The notes under the pieces were generated by a model, which saw nothing but the letters and a program-made list of their open reading frames with translations, searched no databases and had not been told where the DNA came from. From Lachnospira sp. UBA4346 (GTDB lineage: Bacteria; Bacillota; Clostridia; Lachnospirales; Lachnospiraceae), in the NCBI GenBank assembly GCA_002394205.1, contig DGTC01000039.1, forward strand, positions 1-64,000: a stretch of DNA of 64,000 nucleotides, in the 5' to 3' direction. Numbering within the stretch: position 1 is the stretch's first letter; each line of letters opens with the position of its first letter. The translations under genes and the position numbers were made by a program. Shown here piece by piece: positions 36,374 through 45,886 of this stretch.

Positions 36374-38449
36374 TTAGTTCTGTTTTTCAATCATTTCAAC
36401 ATGTCCGCAATTTTCATCTGCACACACCAGTTTATTTCCTTTTTCCACCATATATCCGCCACAATCCGGACATTTCTTTTCCGATGGTTTCTGCCAACTC
36501 ATAAACTCACACTCCGGATTATTTTCACATCCAAAGTATCTTCTGCCTTTTTTTGTCTTTTTTAAGACTACATCTTTCCCACAAAGAGGACATGCAACTC
36601 CTATCTTTTCCAAATACGGCTTTGTATTTCTACATTCTGGAAATCCCGGACATCCTAAGAACTTTCCATGTGGTCCATATTTAATTACCATATTACGCCC
36701 ACATTTTTCACAAATCACATCTGTGACTTCATCTTCTATCTTAACACTTTCCAGTTCTTTTTCAGCTGCCTGAACAGACGCTTCTAAATCCGGATAAAAA
36801 TTACGAATAACTTCTTTCCATTTTACCTTGCCTTCACCCACACCATCTAATAATGATTCCATATTTGCAGTAAAATTAACATCCACTATCACAGGAAATG
36901 CTTTTTTTAACATGTCATCTACTGCTTCTCCTAATTCTGAAACGTATAAATTCTTATTTTCTTTTACTACATAATGTCTGGCAATAATTGTTGTAATTGT
37001 TGGTGCATATGTACTTGGACGACCAATTCCCAACTCTTCAAGAGCTTTTACCAGTGACGCTTCTGTATAATGAGCCGGCGGCTGTGTAAAATGCTGCACA
37101 CCCTCTACAGTTTCAACCGATAATTCTGATTGTTCATCAAGTCCCTTTGCAAGTGTATTGCTTCCTTCTTTTTCTTCATTATCTTTATAAACACATAAAA
37201 AACCGTCAAACTTCACTTTTGATGCACTCACATTGAAACGATATTTTCCTGCTGCAATCTTAACTGCCGTTGTTTCATATATCGCATTACTCATCTGACT
37301 CGCAGTAAATCTTCTCCAAATCAGCTGATACAAACGAAATTGATCTCTTGACAATGACTCTTTAATTAATGTCGGCGTTAATGTAATATCCGTCGGACGA
37401 ATGGCTTCATGCGCATCCTGGATTTTCTTATCATCTTTCTTTCCTGCTTTCGATGTTGCATTGACATACTGCTCACCATAAGCATCCGTAATATATGTTG
37501 CCGCTGCCTCTTTCGCCTCGTCTGCAACTCTTGTCGAATCCGTTCTCAGATAAGAGATAATACCAACCGTACCTCTGCCCGCAATATCAACACCTTCATA
37601 TAACTGCTGTGCCATACGCATTGTCTTTTGTGTCGAAAAATTAAGCTGCTTAGCTGCTTCCTGCTGCAATGTACTTGTTGTAAATGGCAAAGGTACTTTT
37701 TTAATCTTTTCACCCTGCTTGATACTTTCAATTGAACAGGAACTCTTTTTTACTTCTTCAATAATTGCATCTGCTTCTTCCTTAGAATGAATTTCAACCT
37801 TACCATTCTCATCTCCATAAAACTTAGCAACCAATGGCTTTCGTTCGCCTTTAACCTTAAACTGAGATTCTATTGTCCAGTATTCTTCCTGAATAAATGA
37901 GTTAATCTCATCTTCTCTATCGCAAATCAGTCTCAATGCTACCGACTGAACACGTCCGGCACTCAGTCCTCTCTTAATCTTTGCCCATAAGATTGGACTA
38001 ATACTATAACCTACCATTCTATCCAAAATTCTTCGTGACTGCTGTGCATCCACTAAATTCATATCAATTTTTCTCGAATTCTTAATAGATGCTTTCACTG
38101 CATTCTTCGTAATTTCATTGAATGTAATTCGATGAATATCCTTATCCTCTAATTTTAATGCCTGTGCCAAATGCCATGAAATCGCCTCTCCCTCTCGGTC
38201 GGGATCGGTTGCGAGATACACTTTATCCGCTTTTTTGACTTCCTTTCTTAATGCCGCAAGTATATCACCTTTCCCCCGAATTGTAATATACTTTGGTTCG
38301 AAGTCATGTTCAATGTCAACCCCCATCTGACTCTTTGGCAAATCTCTTACATGTCCCTGCGAAGCCATAACTTCATAATTACTCCCCAAAAACTTTTTAA
38401 TTGTCTTCACCTTTGCCGGTGACTCAACAATAACAAGATACTTAGCCAT
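36374..38449 (-). CDS. topA: DNA topoisomerase I
   Basis: 691 residues: TOPRIM domain (about 1-115, with TDPDREGEAI), type IA core with active-site Tyr300 (GIISYLRTDSTR), and a C-terminal tail with three four-cysteine zinc ribbons (from about 585 to the end, such as CEKCGRNMVIKYGPHGKFLG and CPDCGGYMV). It relaxes negative supercoils. The order dprA-topA-codY is conserved with Bacillus, where trmFO, codV and clpQY lie between topA and codY but are missing here. Confidence 0.98.
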   Translation of the reverse strand: MAKYLVIVESPAKVKTIKKFLGSNYEVMASQGHVRDLPKSQMGVDIEHDFEPKYITIRGKGDILAALRKEVKKADKVYLATDPDREGEAISWHLAQALKLEDKDIHRITFNEITKNAVKASIKNSRKIDMNLVDAQQSRRILDRMVGYSISPILWAKIKRGLSAGRVQSVALRLICDREDEINSFIQEEYWTIESQFKVKGERKPLVAKFYGDENGKVEIHSKEEADAIIEEVKKSSCSIESIKQGEKIKKVPLPFTTSTLQQEAAKQLNFSTQKTMRMAQQLYEGVDIAGRGTVGIISYLRTDSTRVADEAKEAAATYITDAYGEQYVNATSKAGKKDDKKIQDAHEAIRPTDITLTPTLIKESLSRDQFRLYQLIWRRFTASQMSNAIYETTAVKIAAGKYRFNVSASKVKFDGFLCVYKDNEEKEGSNTLAKGLDEQSELSVETVEGVQHFTQPPAHYTEASLVKALEELGIGRPSTYAPTITTIIARHYVVKENKNLYVSELGEAVDDMLKKAFPVIVDVNFTANMESLLDGVGEGKVKWKEVIRNFYPDLEASVQAAEKELESVKIEDEVTDVICEKCGRNMVIKYGPHGKFLGCPGFPECRNTKPYLEKIGVACPLCGKDVVLKKTKKGRRYFGCENNPECEFMSWQKPSEKKCPDCGGYMVEKGNKLVCADENCGHVEMIEKQN

Positions 38450-38476
38450 TTAACAAATCCTCCAAATCTATTTGTA

Positions 38477-39643
38477 TTATGTCAAAACTTTCACATAACA
38501 ACTTTTGGAAACTTCTTCAATACGCCCCATCAACATCAGCTCCACAATTTGCTGGTTTAACTCGGCAATATCCATCCCAGTTTCTTTTGCGATTGCATCT
38601 ATACTTTTTGGATACAAATCGAAACAACTATACAACATATCTTGCGGGCTTGCAAGTTGTTTTTTATCTTTTGTATCTTTTTGTTGAAATTTCTTATTGT
38701 CTGACATCGTATTTATTTGGGTATTTTTTTGACATTTTTCATCCTTTATTTTGTCATTTTTCATTTGTGCAATCCATGGATTTTCCCAGATATCTTCTGG
38801 CTTTAAAATTAGCTGCGCACCTTGTTTTATCAGATTATTACACCCCACACTCATCGCATCTGTAATACGCCCCGGAATAACATAAATATCTCTGTTTTGT
38901 TCTAACGCCTGATCTGCTGTTATTAACGATCCGCTTTTCTTTCCTGCCTCGACAAGTATCACTGCATCTGCAAGACCGCTGATAATTCGATTTCTCAACG
39001 GAAATGTCCATGTACTCGGCTGTGTTTTTAACGGATATTCTGAAATAATCCCACCTGTTTCTTCTATATTAGTATATAGTTCTATATTCTCTGCCGGGTA
39101 ACAAACATCTACACCACTTCCTAATACCGCATATGTCTGTCCCCCTCCGTCTAAGCATCCTCTATGTGCTGCCGTATCAATCCCTGTTGCCATTCCACTG
39201 ACCACTTGAATCCCCATCTGTGCAAATGCTTTTGCAAATTCATATGCCACTTTTTTACCATATAGACTACATTTTCTTGCTCCAACAATTGCTACACTCG
39301 GTTTTGTATTTTCCAGCATCTTTCCTTTAAAAAATAACCCATATGGATAATCATAAATTCGTTTTAAGCGATCCGGATATTGTACGGAATCTGCATTGAC
39401 AAACGAAATATTTTTCCTTCCAAGATGGATAAATTCTTCATATAATCCACTATCTTTTTTACTCTCCTGTATTGCATATATATCAATCGCCTTTAAAAAA
39501 TCCAATGTTCCCAAAGATTCATCAGACGCCTGATATACTCCCTTTGGCGTATGATATATTTGTAACAGTTTCCGAATTTTTGAATTTCCTATCCCTGTAA
39601 TATTGCACATCCAATACCAATAAAAATCATGCACCGTATCCAT
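38477..39643 (-). CDS. dprA: DNA processing protein DprA
   Basis: 388 residues: N-terminal SAM-like helices (1-75), the Rossmann-fold DNA-binding core (about 85-290, with VGARKCSLYGKKVAYEFAKA, VVSGMATGIDTAAHRG and VLGSGVDVCYPAENIELY) and a C-terminal winged-helix domain (about 325-388). It loads RecA on incoming single-stranded DNA. A Lys/Gln/Asp-rich spacer (about 290-320) separates core and winged helix. It starts 6 bases before the comM stop and precedes topA. Confidence 0.96.
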   Translation of the reverse strand: MDTVHDFYWYWMCNITGIGNSKIRKLLQIYHTPKGVYQASDESLGTLDFLKAIDIYAIQESKKDSGLYEEFIHLGRKNISFVNADSVQYPDRLKRIYDYPYGLFFKGKMLENTKPSVAIVGARKCSLYGKKVAYEFAKAFAQMGIQVVSGMATGIDTAAHRGCLDGGGQTYAVLGSGVDVCYPAENIELYTNIEETGGIISEYPLKTQPSTWTFPLRNRIISGLADAVILVEAGKKSGSLITADQALEQNRDIYVIPGRITDAMSVGCNNLIKQGAQLILKPEDIWENPWIAQMKNDKIKDEKCQKNTQINTMSDNKKFQQKDTKDKKQLASPQDMLYSCFDLYPKSIDAIAKETGMDIAELNQQIVELMLMGRIEEVSKSCYVKVLT

Positions 39644-39648
39644 TTATT

Positions 39649-41184
39649 TTATCCCCTTTCATAACTCCGAATCGAAATTGCCTCTAGCAAATGCCTTGTT
39701 TCAATATGTTCACTCTGTTCTAAATCAGCAATCGTTCTGGCTGTCTTTAAAATTTTATGATACCCTCTGCCCGTCAACTGAAATTTATCATATGCACGGC
39801 GCATCACTTCATATTCTTTTTCTCTCAAATGACAAAACTGCTCTATTTCTTTCGCACGCATCTGTGCATTAAAATAGATTCCCATTCCTTCAAATCTCCG
39901 TCTCTGAATCTGTCTTGCCTGTTCTATTTGTTTTCTCATGGATTGTGAGCTATATGTATCTGTTGCGTCTGTATCCTGCGTTTGTTCAGATAACGCATCA
40001 AACCCAACTCGCTCTACTGACACAGATATATCAAACCGATCCCACATCGGCTGTGATATTCTGCCTAGATATCTTTGAATTTCTCTGTCACTGCAGTGAC
40101 ACTTTTTCCTATCTGGATAATATCCGCATTTACACGGATTCATAGCTCCTGCCACCATACAATCAGCAGGATATGTATATGCTGCATTTAGTCGGACAAT
40201 AGATATTTTCCGATCTTCAAGCGGTTGCCGCAATGCTTCTAATATTGACGGCTGAAATTCCGTTAGTTCATCAAGAAACAGAACACCCTTTCCTGCAAGC
40301 GTAATTTCTCCCGGTCGGGGAATCCTTCCGCCTCCAAGCAATGCTGTAGCCGTAATATTATGATGAGGGCTGCGAAATGGCCGTTTCTGTACCATAGGCA
40401 TATCCGCATCCAATTCACCGGCAACACTGTATATCTTTGTTAATTGCAACTTTTCCTCATAAGATAGCTCCGGCATGATTGTAGCAATTCTTTTTGCCAG
40501 CATTGTTTTTCCGCTTCCCGGCGAACCAATATACATAATATTATGCATCCCCGCAACGGCTATAAGTGTCGCACGTTTTGCTGCCTGTTGTCCACGAATG
40601 TCTAAATAATCAATCACTTCCTGATTCTTTTCTACATGATGTGTTTGTTGCTGACAATGCAGCTGTGTTCCGGTATTATCTGTAATTTTTCGAACAATAT
40701 CCTGCAAACTATCTACTCCGATTACTTCAATCCCCCGTACCATACAGCCTTCCTGTAGATTCTTATGCGGTATATAGCATCGTTTATACCCTCTCTCCGC
40801 CGCCTCACATACACTCGGCAAAATACCATTTACACCGTGAATACTACCGTCTAAACTAAGTTCACCAATAGCTATACAATCTAGAAGTTTTTGCTGTGCA
40901 ATAATTCCATTTGCCGCCAGAATTCCCAACGCAATTGGCAAATCAAACCCCGTTCCATCCTTCCGTTTATCAGCCGGAGAAATATTTACAATAATTCGTT
41001 GCGGCGGCAATTCATACCCGGAATTACGAATTGCCACTCGCACGCGATCTTTCGCCTCTTTTACCTCTCCGGACAAATATCCTCCCATCTCAAATACGGG
41101 AATCCCATTGCCTACATCCACTTCGACATTGACAATCTCTGCTTCCAGTCCATAAATCATCGCACTGTATACTTTACTAAACAT
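39649..41184 (-). CDS. comM: YifB/ComM family AAA+ ATPase
   Basis: 511 residues: an N-terminal Lon-protease-like fold (about 1-165), AAA+ core with Walker A GSPGSGKTML (about 219-228) and Walker B VLFLDELTEF, the Cys-rich insert NPCKCGYYPDRKKCHCSD, and a C-terminal Mg-chelatase-like helical domain. In Vibrio, ComM is a bidirectional helicase for branch migration during natural transformation. Its neighbour dprA acts in the same pathway. It has a strong promoter of its own. Confidence 0.95.
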   Translation of the reverse strand: MFSKVYSAMIYGLEAEIVNVEVDVGNGIPVFEMGGYLSGEVKEAKDRVRVAIRNSGYELPPQRIIVNISPADKRKDGTGFDLPIALGILAANGIIAQQKLLDCIAIGELSLDGSIHGVNGILPSVCEAAERGYKRCYIPHKNLQEGCMVRGIEVIGVDSLQDIVRKITDNTGTQLHCQQQTHHVEKNQEVIDYLDIRGQQAAKRATLIAVAGMHNIMYIGSPGSGKTMLAKRIATIMPELSYEEKLQLTKIYSVAGELDADMPMVQKRPFRSPHHNITATALLGGGRIPRPGEITLAGKGVLFLDELTEFQPSILEALRQPLEDRKISIVRLNAAYTYPADCMVAGAMNPCKCGYYPDRKKCHCSDREIQRYLGRISQPMWDRFDISVSVERVGFDALSEQTQDTDATDTYSSQSMRKQIEQARQIQRRRFEGMGIYFNAQMRAKEIEQFCHLREKEYEVMRRAYDKFQLTGRGYHKILKTARTIADLEQSEHIETRHLLEAISIRSYERG

Positions 41185-41226
41185 ACAACCGCCTTTCTAT
41201 ATAATATATATTTTAATAACAGTTGC

Positions 41227-41255
41227 AGTATACTATCAATATTTGTTTTTGTCAA
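41227..41255 (-). promoter_or_regulatory. sigma-A promoter of comM-dprA-topA
   Basis: Consensus TTGACA (41250-41255), exactly 17 bases, TATACT (41227-41232), start near 41220. The -35 nearly touches the stop codon of the upstream PilT-like gene. The genes downstream are packed with 5-30 base gaps, so this promoter probably drives comM, dprA and topA together. Confidence 0.88.
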
Positions 41256-41257
41256 GT

Positions 41258-42097
41258 TTATATACAATAAGTAGTATTTCCTTTAGAAACCATGATAATC
41301 CCATGCAGTAATGAATCAAACTGTTTCTTTCTCGTTATCGCCGCATTGCTTCCCATATATTCATCTAATAACAGACCAATATTTTCTTTTACCGTCGTTT
41401 CATCACCGCCATTCATTTCTGCATAAACACAAATTCCCGCCTGAGCTGCCGTTATCATGGCATTTATTATGTCTGCATCTACCTTCGTTCTAACAATTAA
41501 TACATCCACATCTTCTCTGACAGCCTGTAATATTGCCTCTGTCGCTGAAAGTACATCGATTCCCACTTCCTTTTGGTGTATCATCGCCTCTGCCTGCTGA
41601 TATTTATATTCAATCGGATTTTCAACTGTCATAATATGAATCTTTCTACTCTCATTCCAGCCATTCATTAATGAAGCAAGCGCCGTTGTCTTCCCACTGC
41701 CTGCCTTTCCAGACACAATTGTAATCCCCGGTTTTACTTTCATCTGATGATAAATATCTTCTAATTGTAATTCTGAGATATCCGGTATTTTTTCTGAAAG
41801 AATACGAATGGAGCAATTTATATTTCCAGCTGCTCTGTATACATTCGCACGATATCTTCCCCTATTGGCAATCGAAAATGTGAATACAGCATTTTCCTTC
41901 TTCCCATAGGTATTCCGTTGTTGTTCCGGCAATATAGCATCTATCATTTTTTCTATATTTTCAGATAACAGCTTCGGATAATCCAAATTATATATCGTTC
42001 CATCTATCCTTGCTTTTGGCGGAACTCCTGCCATCAAATGCACATCTGTTGCACTTTTTGCTTGTGCTGATTCTAAAATTTTTTCTATTGTAATCAT
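41258..42097 (-). CDS. PilT-like secretion ATPase homologue with altered active site
   Basis: 279 residues, shorter than PilT (about 345). The N-terminal domain (ESAQAKSATDVHLMAGVPPK) and Walker A GKAGSGKTTALASL are typical of PilT. Several catalytic elements differ: the Asp box reads TVENPIEY (PilT has EDPIEF), the Walker B reads VDVLIVRTKVD where PilT has a GE-R/M-RD pattern, and the His box reads GICVYAEMNGG where PilT has TLHT. ATP may still bind, but hydrolysis is doubtful. No pilin or pilus genes are nearby; the upstream neighbour is an anchored exported protein of unknown function, probably co-transcribed. Confidence 0.8.
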   Translation of the reverse strand: MITIEKILESAQAKSATDVHLMAGVPPKARIDGTIYNLDYPKLLSENIEKMIDAILPEQQRNTYGKKENAVFTFSIANRGRYRANVYRAAGNINCSIRILSEKIPDISELQLEDIYHQMKVKPGITIVSGKAGSGKTTALASLMNGWNESRKIHIMTVENPIEYKYQQAEAMIHQKEVGIDVLSATEAILQAVREDVDVLIVRTKVDADIINAMITAAQAGICVYAEMNGGDETTVKENIGLLLDEYMGSNAAITRKKQFDSLLHGIIMVSKGNTTYCI

Positions 42098-42109
42098 ATT
42101 ATCTTCTCC

Positions 42110-43234
42110 TTAGGAAAGTGGAAGAATCTCATAAAGACTCTCTTTCTCTTTAATTACCGTATTAAATAATGTTTCATAATCACCGCTGCACTGGTAACGC
42201 TGTTCTGGTTTATCATGCATGATATTAAAAACTTTGTCCGGTGATACATAACCCTGACTATATTCAAATGTAAAATAAACCGTCATTGTTGCCGCCGAAC
42301 TCGTCACATCCGCCGCATATACCAAATAAATATAATTATCTACTGTTCCTTCTCCTGCGTTTTTTCTTTTTAAATAATATTTATTTAACAATCTGATGTT
42401 TGAAACCGACTCATCATTATTCGCCCTTAAATAGCTGCTATCCTGCGTTGCCTTATATAACATTCTAAATGTTGTATCTTCTACCTGCGTCTGTATTGTC
42501 TGCATTGCTTCATTGGCAATGTTTTGTACAACTGCTGCATCTATGTCTGTTATATTTGCATAAGAATTTAATTGTGACACTGTATAATCCAACGAATCCT
42601 GTGTAACAACGTAACCGTGTTTTCCCAATTCTTCCATATTGGCACTGCATGTAATATGAATAACATCCCCAATTGCAATTTTACTGTTCTTATCCGGAAC
42701 AAATTCTAATGAACCCAAATACGCATCATCCCAGCGATTCGTTACTTTGATGTATGCCTCCGGACTCATCCCTGCAAAAACAACTTCTACTTTTTCAAAT
42801 AACGACACCTTGGTTCCTTCTGAAATACCGGACGCTTTCGCCTTATACGTCGTATCAGCCAATTCAATCTGTGCATTTTGTGCCGCATCTTCATCATACA
42901 GTACCTTTACCTGAACCTCATCCCCATTGGATATATTATTTTGATCAATCTGTACATATATAGAATCTACCAACTTTCGATATGCTGTCAGTTTTTCCAT
43001 ATTTTTTTCTTTTCCAGCAAGCATCTTATACAGCTTGTCCGTATCTATAACACCCTCTGCCTGTGCATAGTGATTTGCCCCTGTATACTGTATACGAATA
43101 TAATTCGATATTCTCACGGTATTTCTATTCACATAAGCATAAATCAACGTCAGTGCAACGATGCACACGACAACTGCTCCAATGAATGTACCTACCACCT
43201 TGGGCGATTTCCATTGATTTTTTGTTAATTTCAT
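42110..43234 (-). CDS. Membrane-anchored extracytoplasmic protein, unknown
   Basis: 374 residues from MKLTKNQWKSPKVVGTFIGA; the ATG at 43234 is 8 bases after AAGGA. There is a short basic cytoplasmic stretch, one membrane helix (about 15-38), then a large beta-rich exported region with two or more similar segments (GDEVQVKVLYD... and GDVIHITCSANM..., with SLFEKVEVVFAGMSPEAYIKV between). It ends in a domain with repeated YxVYxAxV strands. I recognise no family. It sits 42 bases after the aminopeptidase gene and 12 bases before the PilT-like gene. Confidence 0.75.
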   Translation of the reverse strand: MKLTKNQWKSPKVVGTFIGAVVVCIVALTLIYAYVNRNTVRISNYIRIQYTGANHYAQAEGVIDTDKLYKMLAGKEKNMEKLTAYRKLVDSIYVQIDQNNISNGDEVQVKVLYDEDAAQNAQIELADTTYKAKASGISEGTKVSLFEKVEVVFAGMSPEAYIKVTNRWDDAYLGSLEFVPDKNSKIAIGDVIHITCSANMEELGKHGYVVTQDSLDYTVSQLNSYANITDIDAAVVQNIANEAMQTIQTQVEDTTFRMLYKATQDSSYLRANNDESVSNIRLLNKYYLKRKNAGEGTVDNYIYLVYAADVTSSAATMTVYFTFEYSQGYVSPDKVFNIMHDKPEQRYQCSGDYETLFNTVIKEKESLYEILPLS

Positions 43235-43276
43235 TTCATTTTTCCTTTCTACAATATACAATTGTAACACATTCTG

Positions 43277-45112
43277 TTATTTTCGTATTTCTCTTGTATA
43301 CTTTTTCAAAAATGCCAACTCATCCCCTTGCATATATCCCGATAATTGTTCGTATACCTGTTTATGATATGTATTCAGTCTGACAATATCTCTCTCATCT
43401 AAATATGTTACATCCACCAAATCTAAATCAATTGGTACATATGTTAATGTATCAAACTTCATAAAGATTCCGTATTCGTTCTGATTGTCTTCCTGACACA
43501 CAATTTCATTTTCAATTCGAATTCCATAATGCCCATCAATATATACGCCCGGCTCATTCGACGTAACCATACCTTGTTCCAACATGCACAAATCATTAAC
43601 TCCCGGGTTATGCTTCCAGCGAAAACCATTCGGTGATTCGTGCACATTAAGCAAATATCCAATTCCATGACCTGTTCCGCATCTGTAGTCAATTCCTTCA
43701 TCCCATAACGGCTGTCTCGCAAGAATATCTAAATTAAATCCCGTACACCCTTTCAAAAAATGTGCATGCGTCAGATTCAACATTCCTTTTAATGTTAATG
43801 TAAAATGTTTTTTTACAATATCCTCAACCGGTCCCAGCGAAAATGTTCTCGTAATATCTGTTGTTCCACGCAAATACTGTCCGCCTGAATCTACAAGTAA
43901 TACTCCTTCCGGCTTTAACATTGCACATTGCTCCTTTGTTGCTGAATAATGCATCATGGCAGCATTGGCATTATATGCACTAATCGTCGGAAAACTCAAC
44001 TCAATATAATCCGGTATCTCACTGCGTAAATGATCCAAATACATTGCTGCATCATATTCTGTAATAGACTCCTGTGCAGCTCCACTTCCATACTGCCCCA
44101 TATTCTTCTTAAGCCAGTACATAAATTTTGTGACAGCTAATCCATCATCAATATGAACACTTCGCAAATTCTTTATTTCAACCGGATTCTTAATTGCTTT
44201 CATACGAACCGTTATATTTTCCTTTTCGTATTTCGTCGCTTCTTTTGAAATACTCTGATACAAACGCATATTCACACGTTTCATATCCACCCACACGGTT
44301 CCTGTTACATGCTGCAAATCTTCGTATATTTGTGCATATTCTTTTAATATAACACCTATTTCTGAAAAATATGTGATTAATTTTTCATCAAATCGATTCT
44401 TATCTGCATATAGCACCGCTTGTTCCTGCGAAATGTACATATATGCCATAATCACAGGATTACACGCTACGTCATTCCCCCTGATATTTAATATCCAGCA
44501 AATGTCATCAAGTGAAGCAAATACATGCGAATCCACTTGTGCTTTATCAAGCTCTAAACGAATTTGCACAATCTTGTCTTTCGCACCAACGCCTGCATAT
44601 TTTTCGTCCAACTGATACGCACTGCTGTGAGGAAATTCCGGACGCTCCTTCCAAATAGCGTCCAATGGACAAAATGTGCTGTTTACAGTACCATTCTTTT
44701 CCAATACTTTATGCACGAATTTCATCCCCTGCACCGCACTCATCATTCTTCCATCAAATCCAATACAGCCCATATCCGGCAACTCTTGTATACAGTATTC
44801 ATCCATATCCAAAACACCTGTCATCCCCATTCGCATGAGTTCAATTCCCGTACCTGCTAACTGTGCTTCTGCCTGTACAAAATATCTGCCGTCTGTAAAT
44901 AATGCAGCTTTTCTGTCTGTAATTACAAGTGTACCTGCCGAGCCTGTAAAGCCCGACAAATACTCACGTCCCGCAAAATATGCACCTGCATATTCTGACA
45001 TATGGTAATCTCCAGTATTGATAATATATACATCTACTGCATGTTCTTTCATTATTTCTCGAATTTGCATAATTCTGCTTCTAATTTCACTAGCATCTGT
45101 TAATTTCAGCAT
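43277..45112 (-). CDS. Xaa-Pro aminopeptidase (M24B)
   Basis: 611 residues from MLKLTDASEIRSRIMQIREI; the ATG at 45112 is 5 bases after GGAG. Two creatinase-N domains (about 1-310) precede the pita-bread catalytic domain (about 315-545). The five metal ligands are visible: the two Asp in VDSGGQYLRGTTDITRTF, His in GTGHGIGYLL, and the Glu pair in SNEPGVYI and RIENEIV. This long form is like eukaryotic XPNPEP1 and is common in Clostridia. It releases N-terminal residues preceding proline. Confidence 0.93.
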   Translation of the reverse strand: MLKLTDASEIRSRIMQIREIMKEHAVDVYIINTGDYHMSEYAGAYFAGREYLSGFTGSAGTLVITDRKAALFTDGRYFVQAEAQLAGTGIELMRMGMTGVLDMDEYCIQELPDMGCIGFDGRMMSAVQGMKFVHKVLEKNGTVNSTFCPLDAIWKERPEFPHSSAYQLDEKYAGVGAKDKIVQIRLELDKAQVDSHVFASLDDICWILNIRGNDVACNPVIMAYMYISQEQAVLYADKNRFDEKLITYFSEIGVILKEYAQIYEDLQHVTGTVWVDMKRVNMRLYQSISKEATKYEKENITVRMKAIKNPVEIKNLRSVHIDDGLAVTKFMYWLKKNMGQYGSGAAQESITEYDAAMYLDHLRSEIPDYIELSFPTISAYNANAAMMHYSATKEQCAMLKPEGVLLVDSGGQYLRGTTDITRTFSLGPVEDIVKKHFTLTLKGMLNLTHAHFLKGCTGFNLDILARQPLWDEGIDYRCGTGHGIGYLLNVHESPNGFRWKHNPGVNDLCMLEQGMVTSNEPGVYIDGHYGIRIENEIVCQEDNQNEYGIFMKFDTLTYVPIDLDLVDVTYLDERDIVRLNTYHKQVYEQLSGYMQGDELAFLKKYTREIRK

Positions 45113-45184
45113 GTTTTCTCCATTTCTGTGGTGTGGTATCATTTTTATGGCATTTGCTACACCAACCTTACAAATACATCTATT

Positions 45185-45814
45185 TTATAGTTTATTCTGT
45201 TCTAATAATTTTTTCAACTTTTCCAATGCTTTTTTCTCTATTCGACTGACATAACTTCTACTTATTTGAAGTTCTTTCGCAATCTCATTCTGCGTAAATT
45301 CTTCTCCCAGCAAACCATAACGTTTTATGATAATTTCATATTCCCTATCCGTTAATACTTCTTTCATTTTTTCCTTCAAACAGAGAATACGCTGTGCAAA
45401 TAAGTAATCATCCACTACATCTACATTTTCTTCGCCGACAAGTTCTATAATCTGTATTTCATTGCCCTCTTTATCCATTCCTATTGAATCATACATAGAC
45501 ACTTCCCGTAAATGCTTTTTTTCAGCCCGAAGCATCATTAACAGTTCATTATCAATACATTTCGCCGCATACGTTGCCAATCGTATATTTTTATCTGCAT
45601 CAAATGACTGTATTGCTTTAATCAGTCCAATCGTCCCAACAGATATTAAGTCTTCTGCATCCCGTTCTCTTGAATGATACTTCTTTATCATATGTGCTAC
45701 CAGGCGCATATTCTTCTCAATCAGAATATTCTTTGCCTCCATATCACCCAATTTGTATCTTTTTAGCATTTCCTTTTCTTCTTCTGCCGACAAAGGTTTC
45801 TCAAACGTTTTCAA
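45185..45814 (-). CDS. sigK: Sporulation-type sigma factor SigK without pro-sequence
   Basis: About 209 residues from the TTG at 45814 (MKTFEKPLSAEEEKEMLKRY), 7 bases after GAGGTG. Region 2 (DAEDLISVGTIGLIKAIQSF, ATYAAKCIDNELLMMLRAEK) and region 4 (EIAKELQISRSYVSRIEKKA) are close to SigK. Bacillus pro-SigK has about 20 extra hydrophobic N-terminal residues removed by SpoIVFB; none are encoded here, as in Clostridioides difficile. The gene is intact, with no skin-type insertion. Its ribosome site is buried in a hairpin. Confidence 0.88.
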   Translation of the reverse strand: MKTFEKPLSAEEEKEMLKRYKLGDMEAKNILIEKNMRLVAHMIKKYHSRERDAEDLISVGTIGLIKAIQSFDADKNIRLATYAAKCIDNELLMMLRAEKKHLREVSMYDSIGMDKEGNEIQIIELVGEENVDVVDDYLFAQRILCLKEKMKEVLTDREYEIIIKRYGLLGEEFTQNEIAKELQISRSYVSRIEKKALEKLKKLLEQNKL

Positions 45815-45816
45815 AG

Positions 45817-45866
45817 AAAGGCACCTCAACACATATTTATATTATAGTATGTGCGTAGGTGCCTTT
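45817..45866 (-). promoter_or_regulatory. Hairpin sequestering the sigK ribosome site
   Basis: A 10-bp perfect stem (45857-45866 with 45817-45826), extended by a further 6 bp (45848-45853 with 45830-45835) after a small internal loop, encloses an AT-rich loop. The GAGGTG ribosome site of sigK is within the 3' arm, and the start codon is three bases beyond. A weak terminator for the upstream trhP transcript is an alternative reading. A TATAAT lies in the loop and may be a -10 element. Confidence 0.55.
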
Positions 45867-45886
45867 TATTGCTTTTCCAAATGGAA

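Noticed and set aside
45185..45866. sigK split by a skin-like element
   Set aside because: The coding sequence is continuous through regions 2 to 4, with no insertion or recombinase nearby.
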